A DNA stretch of 64,000 nt, from the NCBI RefSeq assembly GCF_001971705.1, contig NZ_CP019327.1, forward strand, positions 3,286,001 through 3,350,000, written 5' to 3'. Source of the stretch: Natronorubrum daqingense (GTDB lineage Archaea > Halobacteriota > Halobacteria > Halobacteriales > Natrialbaceae). The translations under genes were made by a program, and so were the position numbers. Of the stretch, positions 34,138 to 42,145 are shown in pieces; positions within the stretch are counted from its first letter, which is position 1; the number at the start of each line of letters is the position of its first letter. The notes beneath the pieces are model-generated. The model had not been told where the DNA came from. It saw only the letters and a list, made by a program, of their open reading frames with translations, and made no database searches.

Positions 34138-34882
34138 AGCGTACCCTGGGGCAGGAGATGATGTCTTCGTCGATACCTCTGTCCTTATCGATTACACGAA
34201 AGAGACCCTCAACCCCAGCGAGAAACTGCGCCGGCGCGAGGCAGCCGCTGAAGTTCTCGTCTCTTGCCTCCCGCAGCTCACACTCTCAGTAAGTCAGAAG
34301 GTTGCCGGTGAGTATACCGGCGTCGCCGAACGTCGTCAAAGTGGTATCGACGATGCTACTGCCCATGCTTCTACCGACCCACTCAGTACCTTTGACTTCA
34401 CAACGTGTAAGGATCTCAATAATAGGGATGCAGACGTGTTGAATTCCTTTCTGGGTGAACTCCTTGACCAGTATAGTGACGAGGAAGCGCTCCGCCGTCT
34501 GAACAAGCGCCAGCGTGCGTTTCGTCGAGCTAAACGAAAGCTCTTTGAGGACCCCTCACCGCGTGTGTCTGTCCACATTGACAGCTACACTCTTCGCGTG
34601 TTCACAGATCTGGCGGGCTACATGGATAACGATCACGACCGCAAAATACTCGCACACGCTGTCGACTGGTTTGCCGACGAGTTCGGAAATTGCTTCATCA
34701 CCTCTGATGAGGAAGACTTCAAATTTAATGACTCAGAGGGTCGAATTTTTTCCTTCGAAGAGCGAGTAAACAAGATTGCACAAGCCCACTGTGACTGCAA
34801 CGGGTCTCTTTATATCAGTAGCACTGAGAACTTCCTCTCGGAGTACATCCAGCAGATGCAACTAGCGGAAACGGAGTCATAG
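34127..34882 (+). CDS. PIN-domain nuclease of the accessory island
   Basis: This 251-aa protein begins with DDVFVDTSVLIDYTK (Asp16 as the first metal ligand), the PIN signature. Further acidic residues lie in 'LNNRDADVLNSFLGELLD' and 'MDNDHDRKILAHAVDWF', and the last ligand site is 'CFITSDEEDFKF'. It is longer than VapC toxins (about 130 aa) because of a helical insertion. PIN proteins cut RNA or flap DNA. It overlaps the preceding gene by 11 nt and closes the island operon, so it is a likely effector. Confidence 0.8.
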   Translation: MSSEAYPGAGDDVFVDTSVLIDYTKETLNPSEKLRRREAAAEVLVSCLPQLTLSVSQKVAGEYTGVAERRQSGIDDATAHASTDPLSTFDFTTCKDLNNRDADVLNSFLGELLDQYSDEEALRRLNKRQRAFRRAKRKLFEDPSPRVSVHIDSYTLRVFTDLAGYMDNDHDRKILAHAVDWFADEFGNCFITSDEEDFKFNDSEGRIFSFEERVNKIAQAHCDCNGSLYISSTENFLSEYIQQMQLAETES

Positions 34883-34976
34883 GCTTCCCTGGTCCGTGTT
34901 CACTCGCAACAACCGGGTGAATTAAGGGAACCTGCACAGTGACTATTCTCGAATCAGCGATAGGAAGGCTGTATAA

Positions 34977-35105
34977 ACTGGTGGAAATCACGGCGGTAAA
35001 TCTTGTGAGCAAGCCGCCCTGAAACAGTGGTTTGGAGAGACAATTGTGAAGGATCAACTGGCGTCTGGTCAATCATTCAACATCCACTTTGACCGATTCG
35101 CGCCC
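34977..35105 (+). pseudogene. Gene remnant interrupted by the IS element (5' part)
   Basis: An open stretch without a start codon reads EQAALKQWFGETIVKDQLAS and onward to FNIHFDRFAP at 35105, where the target-site repeat CGCGCCC is reached. If the IS and one repeat copy are removed, the frame continues at 36049 as RIQHTG and stops at 36069. The stop TGA is also the first base triplet of a strong hairpin. This suggests the 3' end of a lost gene split by the insertion. I do not recognise the protein. Confidence 0.35.
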
Positions 35106-36041
35106 TGGGCCTTGTTTAGACGCGCGAAATCATCCGAGTTAGGCCGTGAGCGATTGTTCGATGTTTCTGACAGCGGCTTTAAGGACGAGTTCTCGGAACT
35201 GTCCAAACCACGTTCTTGCCTTAAGCGTTGAACCGAATCGCTTGCGTAACGCGAAAAATATCGATTCTGCGATAGACCGTCGATGATAGGTTTTATCATC
35301 AATCCGAGCATTGTGTGCGGCGTCGAGCGAGTAGAACTCACGATGCTTGATCACCGGTCTAATACCCTCGCTTCGCAGCATCTGCCGGAGTTTATCCCAA
35401 TCAAACCCTTTGTCAGCGACGATAGTTTCCACGGTTCTGAGGTTTCTTTTCAGGACTTGCCACGCAATCTGCGTGGCATGTGGTAGGTTCATTGAGCAGT
35501 GTACATCGAGAATAGCTCGCGTAGAACAGTCTACGAGAATAGTGGTTTTGACCGACTCAAACGTCCCTTTGACGCGCTTTGCGTAGTTATGGCTAGACGA
35601 GCGATGAGCGATGCTAGTTGAGTCGATTGCTTGTACCTCTCCGGTATCGAATAGTTCCGCCGACAGCTGCAACAGCATCCGCCAGACGGGCATCTTGAGA
35701 TCTTGTTTTCGAGCACAAACGGTGGTGAAGTCCGGCAACTCATCCGGTGAAAGGCCGAGTTTGGCGACAATAGCAGGCATTTCTCGAAGAACGTCTAGCA
35801 ACCGTCGGTAAGAGTGATCGAGGTATTCTCGAAGACCATGGATCGCTACGATCACCCAATCAGCGTAGCCATCTTTTCCTTTACTGAGAGGTTCTTTCGA
35901 ACCGCTTCCGACAGCTTTTTGAGACAATTCGACGCATCGTTCGGTGAAGCGGGCCAGTTTGGAGTACACATCTAACTGTGCTCGCTTCATTTCCTAGAAT
36001 TCCCGACATAGAGGCAATATTACTAGCGTCTAAACACAGCC
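35106..36041 (-). mobile_element. IS5-family insertion sequence, about 0.94 kb
   Basis: A single transposase gene (35139-35990) is bracketed by imperfect terminal inverted repeats, GGGCCTTGTTTAGACGC (35107-35123) and, on the other end, the complement of GGGCTGTGTTTAGACGC (36026-36042), 15 of 17 identical. The 7-mer CGCGCCC flanks both ends (35099-35105 and 36042-36048) as a probable target duplication. Ends are uncertain by 1-2 bp because one repeat base is shared with the terminal repeat. The element appears complete. Confidence 0.8.
35139..35990 (-). CDS. IS5-family transposase
   Basis: This 283-aa DDE transposase has the catalytic residues in VQAIDSTSI (first Asp), VADKGFDWDKL (second Asp) and the Y-x2-R-x3-E-like 'YHRRSIAESIFFALRKRFGS' (split YHRRSIAE, SIFFALRKRFG), with Glu as the third. 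Length and layout match haloarchaeal IS5/ISH-type enzymes. The N-terminus has a helical DNA-binding region. All three catalytic positions are present, and the reading frame is intact, so it may be active. It sits at the right border of the HerA/methyltransferase island. Confidence 0.93.
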   Translation of the reverse strand: MKRAQLDVYSKLARFTERCVELSQKAVGSGSKEPLSKGKDGYADWVIVAIHGLREYLDHSYRRLLDVLREMPAIVAKLGLSPDELPDFTTVCARKQDLKMPVWRMLLQLSAELFDTGEVQAIDSTSIAHRSSSHNYAKRVKGTFESVKTTILVDCSTRAILDVHCSMNLPHATQIAWQVLKRNLRTVETIVADKGFDWDKLRQMLRSEGIRPVIKHREFYSLDAAHNARIDDKTYHRRSIAESIFFALRKRFGSTLKARTWFGQFRELVLKAAVRNIEQSLTA

Positions 36042-36048
36042 CGCGCCC

Positions 36049-36069
36049 CGTATTCAGCACACCGGCTGA
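36049..36069 (+). pseudogene. Gene remnant interrupted by the IS element (3' part)
   Basis: This is the continuation of the frame that reaches 35105 on the other side of the IS: codons for RIQHTG, then TGA at 36067-36069. The junction requires precise loss of the IS and one copy of CGCGCCC. Confidence 0.3.
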
Positions 36070-36094
36070 AACCTATCACCGAGTGAGGGTTTCA
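36067..36094. terminator. Near-perfect 28-bp hairpin next to the IS
   Basis: Arms TGAAACC (36067-36073) and GGTTTCA (36088-36094) enclose a nested TCAC (36076-36079) and GTGA (36083-36086) pair. The result is an almost continuous stem with a 3-nt loop. It begins at the stop codon of the split gene remnant, so a transcription terminator is the simplest reading. There is no T tract. Its ends (GTTGAAACC, complement strand) also resemble half of a CRISPR-type repeat, but only one copy exists. Confidence 0.4.
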
Positions 36095-36410
36095 ACATGG
36101 CCTTGACAATGTACCAGCACAATTCAAACGTCTCTGGCTAGGTGAATCATATTGGTGTCCCTCGAATGTGACTCGCGACCCCGTGCGCCGGGTCGTCGGT
36201 GACGTTCACGTCGTCGATACGCTCCATTCTCGTTCGAGCAAGAATGATTATCGTCGACTGTAAGTGTCAACGATCGACTCGAGCGAGCGTCACACATCAT
36301 TGCCGTCTCCGTCTGTGATTATTCCACACCAGTTCCGCTGGACATCTTATCAATGGCTTGCACATGAGCGCGCCGCGTTAAACAAAGGTACGCTGGTACG
36401 ACAGTCGTGC
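36095..36410. other. Space before the superoxide dismutase gene
   Basis: No gene is visible. The stretch contains the 11-mer AATGATTATCG (36244-36254) that is also at 27721-27731, and a TATA-like gcgttaaacaaa (36376-36387) about 25-35 nt upstream of the sodA-type ATG, the probable promoter. Confidence 0.4.
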
Positions 36411-37235
36411 ATGCCGAACGATGACGACGCAGCGTATCCGACCGACCGCCGGGCGTTTCTCGAGTCAGTCGGCCTGTCGGCGGGCGTCGCCGCGCTCGCG
36501 AGTACCGCCCTCCCGACGGCCGGAGCCGACGAAACCGACGCGAACGACGATCCACTCCCTATGAGCTACGACCTCCCAGACCTCCCCTACGAGTACGACG
36601 CGCTCGAACCGCACATCGACCGAGAGATCATGGAACTCCACCACTCGGGGCACCACCAGGCCTACGTCGACGGCGCGAACGACGCGCTCGAGGAACTCGA
36701 GGAGATGCGCGACGCCGACGACTTCGAGGGGATCAAAGCCGTTAAACGCGATCTGGCCTTCAACCTCTCGGGACACGTCAACCACGCGATCTTCTGGGAG
36801 AACATGGCACCCGACGGCGGCGGGGAACCGACGGGCACCCTCGCGGAGGCGATCGAGCGATCGTTCGGGTCGTTCGAGGCGTTTCGAGCGGAGTTCACTC
36901 AAACCGCGGCGGACGTCGAATCCGTCGGCTGGGCGATGTTGTTCTACGAACCCCTCGCTGACGAGTTGATAATCGGGCAACTCGAGAGCCAACACCTCCT
37001 CGCCCATCAGGATTCGACGCCGTTGTTGACCCTCGACGTCTGGGAGCACGCCTACTACCTCCAGTATCAGAACGAACGCGATACGTACATCGACGAGTGG
37101 TGGAACGTCGTCGACTGGGACGACGTCGCCGAGCGCTACGAGGCGGCCTGTGCTCAACGCGGCCCATCCGACGAGGACGATCGAGGCCAACAGGCCGAGC
37201 AGAGTCCGTACTCGAGTCTGCCCAACTCGGTATAA
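36411..37235 (+). CDS. sod: Fe/Mn superoxide dismutase with Tat-type leader
   Basis: This 274-aa protein begins with a leader containing a twin arginine (PTDRRAFLESVG) and a hydrophobic stretch with AAL and TAGA cleavage-like residues, followed by mature SOD from about residue 45 (MSYDLPDLPYEYDALEPHI). Metal ligands are His in ELHHSGHHQAYVDG and VNHAIFWENM, and Asp/His in LDVWEHAYYLQYQ. Canonical haloarchaeal SODs are cytosolic and about 200 aa, so this one appears to be exported, with an extra 25-residue polar tail. It converts superoxide to peroxide. An internal ATG (36561) would give a cytosolic form. It is a monocistronic gene. Confidence 0.9.
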   Translation: MPNDDDAAYPTDRRAFLESVGLSAGVAALASTALPTAGADETDANDDPLPMSYDLPDLPYEYDALEPHIDREIMELHHSGHHQAYVDGANDALEELEEMRDADDFEGIKAVKRDLAFNLSGHVNHAIFWENMAPDGGGEPTGTLAEAIERSFGSFEAFRAEFTQTAADVESVGWAMLFYEPLADELIIGQLESQHLLAHQDSTPLLTLDVWEHAYYLQYQNERDTYIDEWWNVVDWDDVAERYEAACAQRGPSDEDDRGQQAEQSPYSSLPNSV

Positions 37236-37426
37236 CGTCCCAGATACGTCAGATCGACTGCTTCCTTTCGCCTCCGCTATCAGTTCGCAGCGTGTTTGCG
37301 TTTTCTCTCGAGCCAGGATCTGATGAACTCGGTATTACACTGTCCTTCACTCGAGAAGACGCTCGGTAACGGTGAATCCCAACGGTATAAGAAAATCTAT
37401 TCACTCGGGACCGTCTCTACTACACC

Positions 37427-38737
37427 ATGACGACGCGCGAATCCGCCGGCGTTCTCGATCCGTTTCGACAGTTCTTCTCGATGAAACGGGACGTCCTCGT
37501 GCTTTCGCTCGCGATGTTCGCGTTCAGCCTCGGTTTTCAGATGACGAACCGGTTTCTCCCGGATTATCTCGTCTACCTCGGCGCTGGCGGATTCGTCGTC
37601 GGTCTGTTCGCGACGCTCGGGAACGTCATCGGCGCGGTCTACCCCTACTACGGCGGCGTCGTCTCCGATCGCGTCGGCTCGAGGTACGCCCTGACCGTCT
37701 TCGGCTTTCTCTCGACGTTCGGGTTCGTCATCTGGCTGGCAGCCGATTACATCCCGGCGATCGATCTCGGTGTGATCGTCCTCGAGCCGTGGGCCTGGGT
37801 GTTCGTTGGCCTGTTGCTCGCACAGTGTTGGAAGTCCTTCGGGATCGGTGGCCACTACGCGATCGTCAAGCAGGCGACCGAACCCAATCGGTTGGCTCTC
37901 GGATTCGCGAGCACGGAGACGTTTCGGCGGACAGCGTTCCTGATCGCCCCGCTGATCGTCGCCGTGCTGGTGGTCGACGAACTCATGCCGGGATTCCTCT
38001 GGGTACTCGTCATCGCCATCGTGTTCGCTATCCTCGGAACGATCGCCCAACACTTCCTCTACGAAGCCGAGGCGGACACCGTCGGGTCGGAGTTCGAGGG
38101 ATTCGGTCAGATCGTCGACGATCTGCGGGCGCTCCCCGACGCCCTCCGTCCGCTGCTGGTCGCTGACGCGCTCGTTCGCTTCGCGAACGGAATGGTGTAC
38201 GCCTTCTTCATCCTGGTGATCACGCAGGTGATGGAGATCGGATTGACGCTCTCGCTTCCCGTGTTCGGAACCGTCGACCTCTCGCCCGCCGCGTTCTTCG
38301 GCATCCTCCTAAGCGTCGAGATGTTCGTCGCACTGCTCACGATGGCTCCGGCCGCCAAAATCGCCGAGTACACCGGTCTCAAGCCCGTCGTCGGCCTCGG
38401 CTTCTTCGTCTACGCCGTCTTCCCGATCGTGCTCATCTTCGCGCCGGAGAACGCCTGGGTCCTGATCGCCCTCTTCGCCTTCTCCGGACTCCGATTCGCC
38501 GGGCTGCCCGCCCACAAGGCGCTCATCGTCGGGCCGGCCGAACGGGGCGCGGGCGGCCGCGTCACCGGGTCGTACTACTTCGTCCGCGGCGCGATCGTCA
38601 TCCCGAGTGGCGCACTCGGTGGCTTCCTCTGGGAGTTCGTCACCCCGGAAACGTCGTTCGTGCTCGCGTCGATCATCGGCATGATCGGCGTCGCCTACTT
38701 CGTGATCTTCGGTCAGGAGTTCGAAGCTTACCAGTAA
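37427..38737 (+). CDS. MFS transporter
   Basis: This 436-aa protein has 12 hydrophobic segments in two six-helix halves. The first loop is 'GNVIGAVYPYYGGVVSDRVGSR' (the MFS GxxxDRxG signature, read YGGVVSDRVGSR), and the central loop (about residues 205-225) is acidic. The C-terminal half has 'GLRFAGLPAHKALIVGPAERGAGG'-like residues (read GLPAHKALIV and GPAERGAGG). It is a single-gene unit with a TATA-like stretch upstream. The substrate cannot be inferred. Confidence 0.92.
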   Translation: MTTRESAGVLDPFRQFFSMKRDVLVLSLAMFAFSLGFQMTNRFLPDYLVYLGAGGFVVGLFATLGNVIGAVYPYYGGVVSDRVGSRYALTVFGFLSTFGFVIWLAADYIPAIDLGVIVLEPWAWVFVGLLLAQCWKSFGIGGHYAIVKQATEPNRLALGFASTETFRRTAFLIAPLIVAVLVVDELMPGFLWVLVIAIVFAILGTIAQHFLYEAEADTVGSEFEGFGQIVDDLRALPDALRPLLVADALVRFANGMVYAFFILVITQVMEIGLTLSLPVFGTVDLSPAAFFGILLSVEMFVALLTMAPAAKIAEYTGLKPVVGLGFFVYAVFPIVLIFAPENAWVLIALFAFSGLRFAGLPAHKALIVGPAERGAGGRVTGSYYFVRGAIVIPSGALGGFLWEFVTPETSFVLASIIGMIGVAYFVIFGQEFEAYQ

Positions 38738-38868
38738 CCCGTCGCTCTCCGTTTTCGACTCGCTGTTCGCTCCGCAGTCAATGTACCTCGAGCCTCTCCA
38801 ATCCGCCCACGAATATGCGGTCAGAAACTCCCTCGACAGGTCGGAAAATCTAGTTGCGCTTCGTCGGT

Positions 38869-40311
38869 TCAGTGGCTGTGGTCGTGATCGTGATCGTGAT
38901 CATGATCGTGTCCAGAACTACTCGAGCCACTCGGCTCACCGCCGTCACTCGCCTTTCCGAGGTCGCCGCCGGCGACGAGCGCGTCGTGGTCGCCGTCCAT
39001 CATATCCATGTTCTTCAAGGTGTCTCGCTCTTCGAACTCCTCGACGGCGTCGAGGAGGTCCTCCTGCGTGAGGGTGGTTCGATCCTCGGTCAGGGCCTCG
39101 AGGACGGCCTCTCGAAGCACCATTCGGAGGTCGCTGCCGGTGAGGCCTTCGGTGGCTTCAGCGATGAGGTAGGGATCGAACTCGCTGATGTCCATCGTCC
39201 GGGTGATGAGCGAGAGGATGTCCGCTCGCATCCCGTGGTCGGGTTTCGGGAAGTTGATGATCTCGTCGAAGCGCCGCCAGGCGGCGTCGTCGAGTTGGTC
39301 GGGGTGGTTGGTCGCGCCGATCAAGAGCACGTCGTCTTCGATCAGGGAAATGTTGTCGATGCTCTTGAGCAGTGTGTTGACCGCGCGTTTGAGCGCGGCG
39401 TGTTCGTCGCTGCTTCGAGTCTTGGCGACGAAGTCGAACTCGTCGATGAAGAGAATACACGGCGAAAGGCGTTTGGCGACCTCGAAGGTCTTGTCGACGT
39501 TCTTGGCCGTCTCACCCAAATACTGGCTCGTGATCATCGAGAGTTTGACCTCGACGAACGGCAAATCCATGTCCTGGGCCAGCGCCTGTGCTGTCGACGT
39601 CTTCCCCGTCCCCGGCGGGCCGACGAACAGTAGCTTCCCAATCTCTCGAAGACCGATCCGTGAGAGGTAATCGCGGTGCTCGATGGCCTTCGCGATCTTG
39701 TTGAGTTCGTTCTTCTGATCTTCGGTGAGCACGAGGTCGTCGAGGGACATATCGACTTCTTCGGGCGCGCGAACGTCGACGAGGTCGAGCATCTCCTCGT
39801 CTTCGTCCTCGTCGAAGTACTCCTCGAGTAGTCCGTCGATCCAGACGCGATCGGCCTGAATCGGTCGGTTTTCCTCACGCGCTTCCTCGTGGGTCACGTC
39901 GAATTCGTCGCCGTATTCCTCGTGAGTCGTGAAGTGCTTCGTGAGCGTGGGGTTCTCGCGCAGTCGCTCGTCGTCGACGCGCTCGGCGAACCACTGTTCG
40001 GCCATGTCTTCTTGGGCGAGGGTGATCGTCCCCGAGAACTCGTCGCGCTCGGTAAACATCAACTCCGAGACGGCATCCCAGGGCTGGTCGACCCCCGTCG
40101 CCTCTCGAGCGGTCGCGTTGGTCGCCGAGAGCGGACGACTGATGCCGGCGTGTTTTCGGCCGGCCTCGCCGTCATCGTCGCTGTCGACGCTCCCCGCCCA
40201 GAAGACGCGCCGAACCGACGGCGGGAGATCGTTCTCGTCCAGGGTCCTGTCGTCCGAATACACGCTCGTCGTGAGCAGGAACTCCACGACATCGAGCGCC
40301 GCATCACTCAT
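38869..40311 (-). CDS. AAA ATPase with His/Asp-repeat C-terminal tail
   Basis: This 480-aa protein has an N-terminal domain (MSDAALDVVEFLLTTSVYSD and on). A AAA module follows with Walker A GPPGTGKT (about residue 240), Walker B CILFIDEFDF and the sensor and arginine residues of 'DDAAWRRFDEIINFP'. It resembles archaeal/CDC48-like single-ring AAA proteins (FtsH/proteasome-activator family, without a protease domain). The C-terminus is a repeating His-Asp tail (HDHDHDHDHDHSH) preceded by a Gly/Ser linker, a probable metal-binding or low-complexity extension. The start is the ATG at 40311. Function unknown. Confidence 0.88.
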   Translation of the reverse strand: MSDAALDVVEFLLTTSVYSDDRTLDENDLPPSVRRVFWAGSVDSDDDGEAGRKHAGISRPLSATNATAREATGVDQPWDAVSELMFTERDEFSGTITLAQEDMAEQWFAERVDDERLRENPTLTKHFTTHEEYGDEFDVTHEEAREENRPIQADRVWIDGLLEEYFDEDEDEEMLDLVDVRAPEEVDMSLDDLVLTEDQKNELNKIAKAIEHRDYLSRIGLREIGKLLFVGPPGTGKTSTAQALAQDMDLPFVEVKLSMITSQYLGETAKNVDKTFEVAKRLSPCILFIDEFDFVAKTRSSDEHAALKRAVNTLLKSIDNISLIEDDVLLIGATNHPDQLDDAAWRRFDEIINFPKPDHGMRADILSLITRTMDISEFDPYLIAEATEGLTGSDLRMVLREAVLEALTEDRTTLTQEDLLDAVEEFEERDTLKNMDMMDGDHDALVAGGDLGKASDGGEPSGSSSSGHDHDHDHDHDHSH

Positions 40312-40455
40312 TCCGTCACCGTATTCACCACACGGTCTTAACGTCGTCGTCCTCCGCAACGTGTGCGGACTCGTGACGCGTTCGACCGGGATGTGGGTCT
40401 CCCCAGCGCGGTCTGCGGCACAACGGTTTTCGTCCACCGGTGCACAGGCATGCAT

Positions 40456-40824
40456 ATGAACGTCTTAGTGGGACTCGTCGGAAGCGACGAATCGATCAAA
40501 ACGCTCCGGCGGACGATCGACCGAACCAGCGAGGTCGGCGACGATCTCACCGTCGCCATCGCCGAAAAACCCGAGGCGAAACGCTCGCAAGAAGACATGG
40601 CCGAACAGGCCGAGAAACTCCTCACGGAGGCGAACGTCGACGCCGATATCGTCCAACTCGAGGGCGATCCCGGCAGTTCGATGGTCGACTACGCCGAGCA
40701 AGGCGAGTTCGACCAGCTCGTCATCGGCGGCGGGACCTTGAGCCCGATGGGGAAAATCCAACTCGGTCCGATCACGGAGTTCGTCCTGTTGAACGCCCCG
40801 ACGACCGTCAAACTGGTGCGATAA
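40456..40824 (+). CDS. Universal stress protein-like, UspA fold
   Basis: This 122-aa protein has the UspA opening MNVLVGLVGSDESIKTLRRT, a helix-rich middle and the late GGG-type ATP-loop 'LVIGGGTLSPMGKIQLGPITEFVLLNAPTTVKLV' (read VIGGGTLSPMGKIQLG and ITEFVLLNAPTTVKLV). Here the usual GxxGxxxxxxxGS(T/V) pattern is modified. The ATG at 40450 (two codons earlier) is equally possible. The GNAT gene begins 2 nt after its stop, so the two are co-transcribed; the divergent AAA ATPase gene shares its upstream region. Confidence 0.85.
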   Translation: MNVLVGLVGSDESIKTLRRTIDRTSEVGDDLTVAIAEKPEAKRSQEDMAEQAEKLLTEANVDADIVQLEGDPGSSMVDYAEQGEFDQLVIGGGTLSPMGKIQLGPITEFVLLNAPTTVKLVR

Positions 40825-40826
40825 CG

Positions 40827-41384
40827 ATGGCTGCCCGACAGTATCCCGACGAACCGGCCGGGCCGTTCCCCGCGCCGCCGACAACCAACGAGGACGGGGC
40901 AGATCGACAAATCGCGTTTCGCGCCCCCGACGACGTCACCGAGTGGCTCGAGGACGCCGTCGACATGTACGTCCAGTTCGACCCGACCGACCGGGCACAG
41001 GGGATCCCCCCGACCGGCGAGGATCGGATTCGAAACTGGCTCGAGACTATCGCCGAGGAGAGCGTCAACGTGATCGCTCGCCACGACGGCGACGTGATCG
41101 GCCACGCGACGCTCGTTCCCGACACGAACGATCCGTCCTCCATCGAGGACAACGCCGACATCGAGTGGGAACTCGCGATCTTCGTCCTCCAGGACTACCA
41201 GCGAGCCGGAATCGGGACGATGTTGCTCGAGCACCTGCTCGGGCACGCGAGCGAAATCGGCATCGAACGCGTCTGGCTGACCGTCGAGCGCTGGAATAAT
41301 CCGGCGATCGCCCTCTACGAACGTGTCGGCTTCGAGTCGACCGGCACGGAGAGTTTCGAACAGGAGATGGCGATTCGGCTGTAG
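40827..41384 (+). CDS. GNAT-family N-acetyltransferase
   Basis: This 185-aa protein has the GNAT fold. The first part has a substrate side (DVTEWLEDAVDMYVQFDP) and the acetyl-CoA site 'LAIFVLQDYQRAGIGTMLLEHLL', where Q/RxxGxG/A is RAGIGT, followed by 'ERVWLTVERWNNPAIALYERVGF' (N-x-AIxLYxxxGF). The substrate is unknown. It follows the universal stress protein gene after 2 nt in the same transcription unit. Confidence 0.9.
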   Translation: MAARQYPDEPAGPFPAPPTTNEDGADRQIAFRAPDDVTEWLEDAVDMYVQFDPTDRAQGIPPTGEDRIRNWLETIAEESVNVIARHDGDVIGHATLVPDTNDPSSIEDNADIEWELAIFVLQDYQRAGIGTMLLEHLLGHASEIGIERVWLTVERWNNPAIALYERVGFESTGTESFEQEMAIRL

Positions 41385-41458
41385 GGAGTTCGGCGCACTC
41401 AGTTGCCTCGAAGAGGCAGTGAGAACGCGGGGAGACCGAGAGAACGTGCTTTTTTCGT

Positions 41459-41920
41459 TCAGACCGAGAGCACGGGCTGGCTCGCGTACGCGAGAACGTA
41501 CTCCGCTACTTTCTCGAGCACTTCCGCCGATTCGGTATTCGAGACCGGCTCTCTGGGAAGCACAATGAAGTCCGCGTCGATCTCGTCGGCGGTGTCGAGG
41601 ACGACGTTTCCGGGGTGTTTCGTTTTGCGCGTCTGTGAGAAGCCATCGTCGACGGAGGTTACGAGGGGAACGTCCGCCTCGTCGGCGACGGTGGCGACAT
41701 CGTCGAAAAAGTCCTGCGTGCCCGTTGCAACGGACGATTCGTCGACGCCTCCGCTCGCCATTCCGTGTACCACGCCGCGCCCAAGTACGAACAGCGCGTG
41801 AACCGACGCGTCGTACCTGTCGGCGACGGCGACGGCGTACTCGATCGCGGTTTCGGATTCGTCGCTGCCGTCGACCGGTGCGAGGACGGTGTCGACGGTA
41901 AACGGCTCGCTGTCGTCCAT
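41459..41920 (-). CDS. Universal stress protein (UspA family)
   Basis: This 153-aa protein has the UspA signature: 'TVLAPVDGSDESETAIEYAVAVAD' (VDGSxxS near the N-terminus, read VLAPVDGSDESETAIEYAV) and 'YDASVHALFVL'. The C-terminal GxxGxG-like segment is weaker (DFIVLPREPVSNTESAEV), so nucleotide binding is doubtful. The ATG at 41920 is the family start. It faces the USP gene at 42146, with a 26-bp repeat array between. Confidence 0.88.
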   Translation of the reverse strand: MDDSEPFTVDTVLAPVDGSDESETAIEYAVAVADRYDASVHALFVLGRGVVHGMASGGVDESSVATGTQDFFDDVATVADEADVPLVTSVDDGFSQTRKTKHPGNVVLDTADEIDADFIVLPREPVSNTESAEVLEKVAEYVLAYASQPVLSV

Positions 41921-41984
41921 ACGCGTCGATGTGTGGCCCGTCGGCAAAAACCCTCCCCCGAATACTCGAGGGAGACACCCCAAA

Positions 41985-42076
41985 CCACGCCGGTGGTGGC
42001 TCTGCTCGAACCACGTCGGTTGTGACCCTGCTCGAACCACACCGATGGTAGCCCCGCTCACCACGCCGGGGTAGTC
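41985..42076. repeat. Degenerate 26-bp tandem repeats between two USP genes
   Basis: Units begin with CCAC(G/A)(C/T)CGG and continue to GCTCGAA: 41985-42010, 42011-42036, a 24-bp copy 42037-42060, and a partial copy from 42061. Identity between copies is about three quarters by eye. The array lies in the region between the divergent USP genes at 41459-41920 and 42146-42610, so it may affect their promoters. Confidence 0.6.
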
Positions 42077-42145
42077 CCACCCGACGGACCTAGAGGCTGA
42101 CCTCGCCCGCCGGTATTTATGCCTGCCCGTCTCCAAGTGTCGGCT

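Noticed and set aside
35046-35231. 61-codon plus-strand frame crossing the IS left end
   Set aside because: It runs from the gene remnant into the terminal repeat and antisense transposase, so it is a junction frame, not a gene.
36067-36094. CRISPR-type repeat
   Set aside because: The hairpin resembles half of such repeats, but there is one copy only, no spacers and no cas genes.
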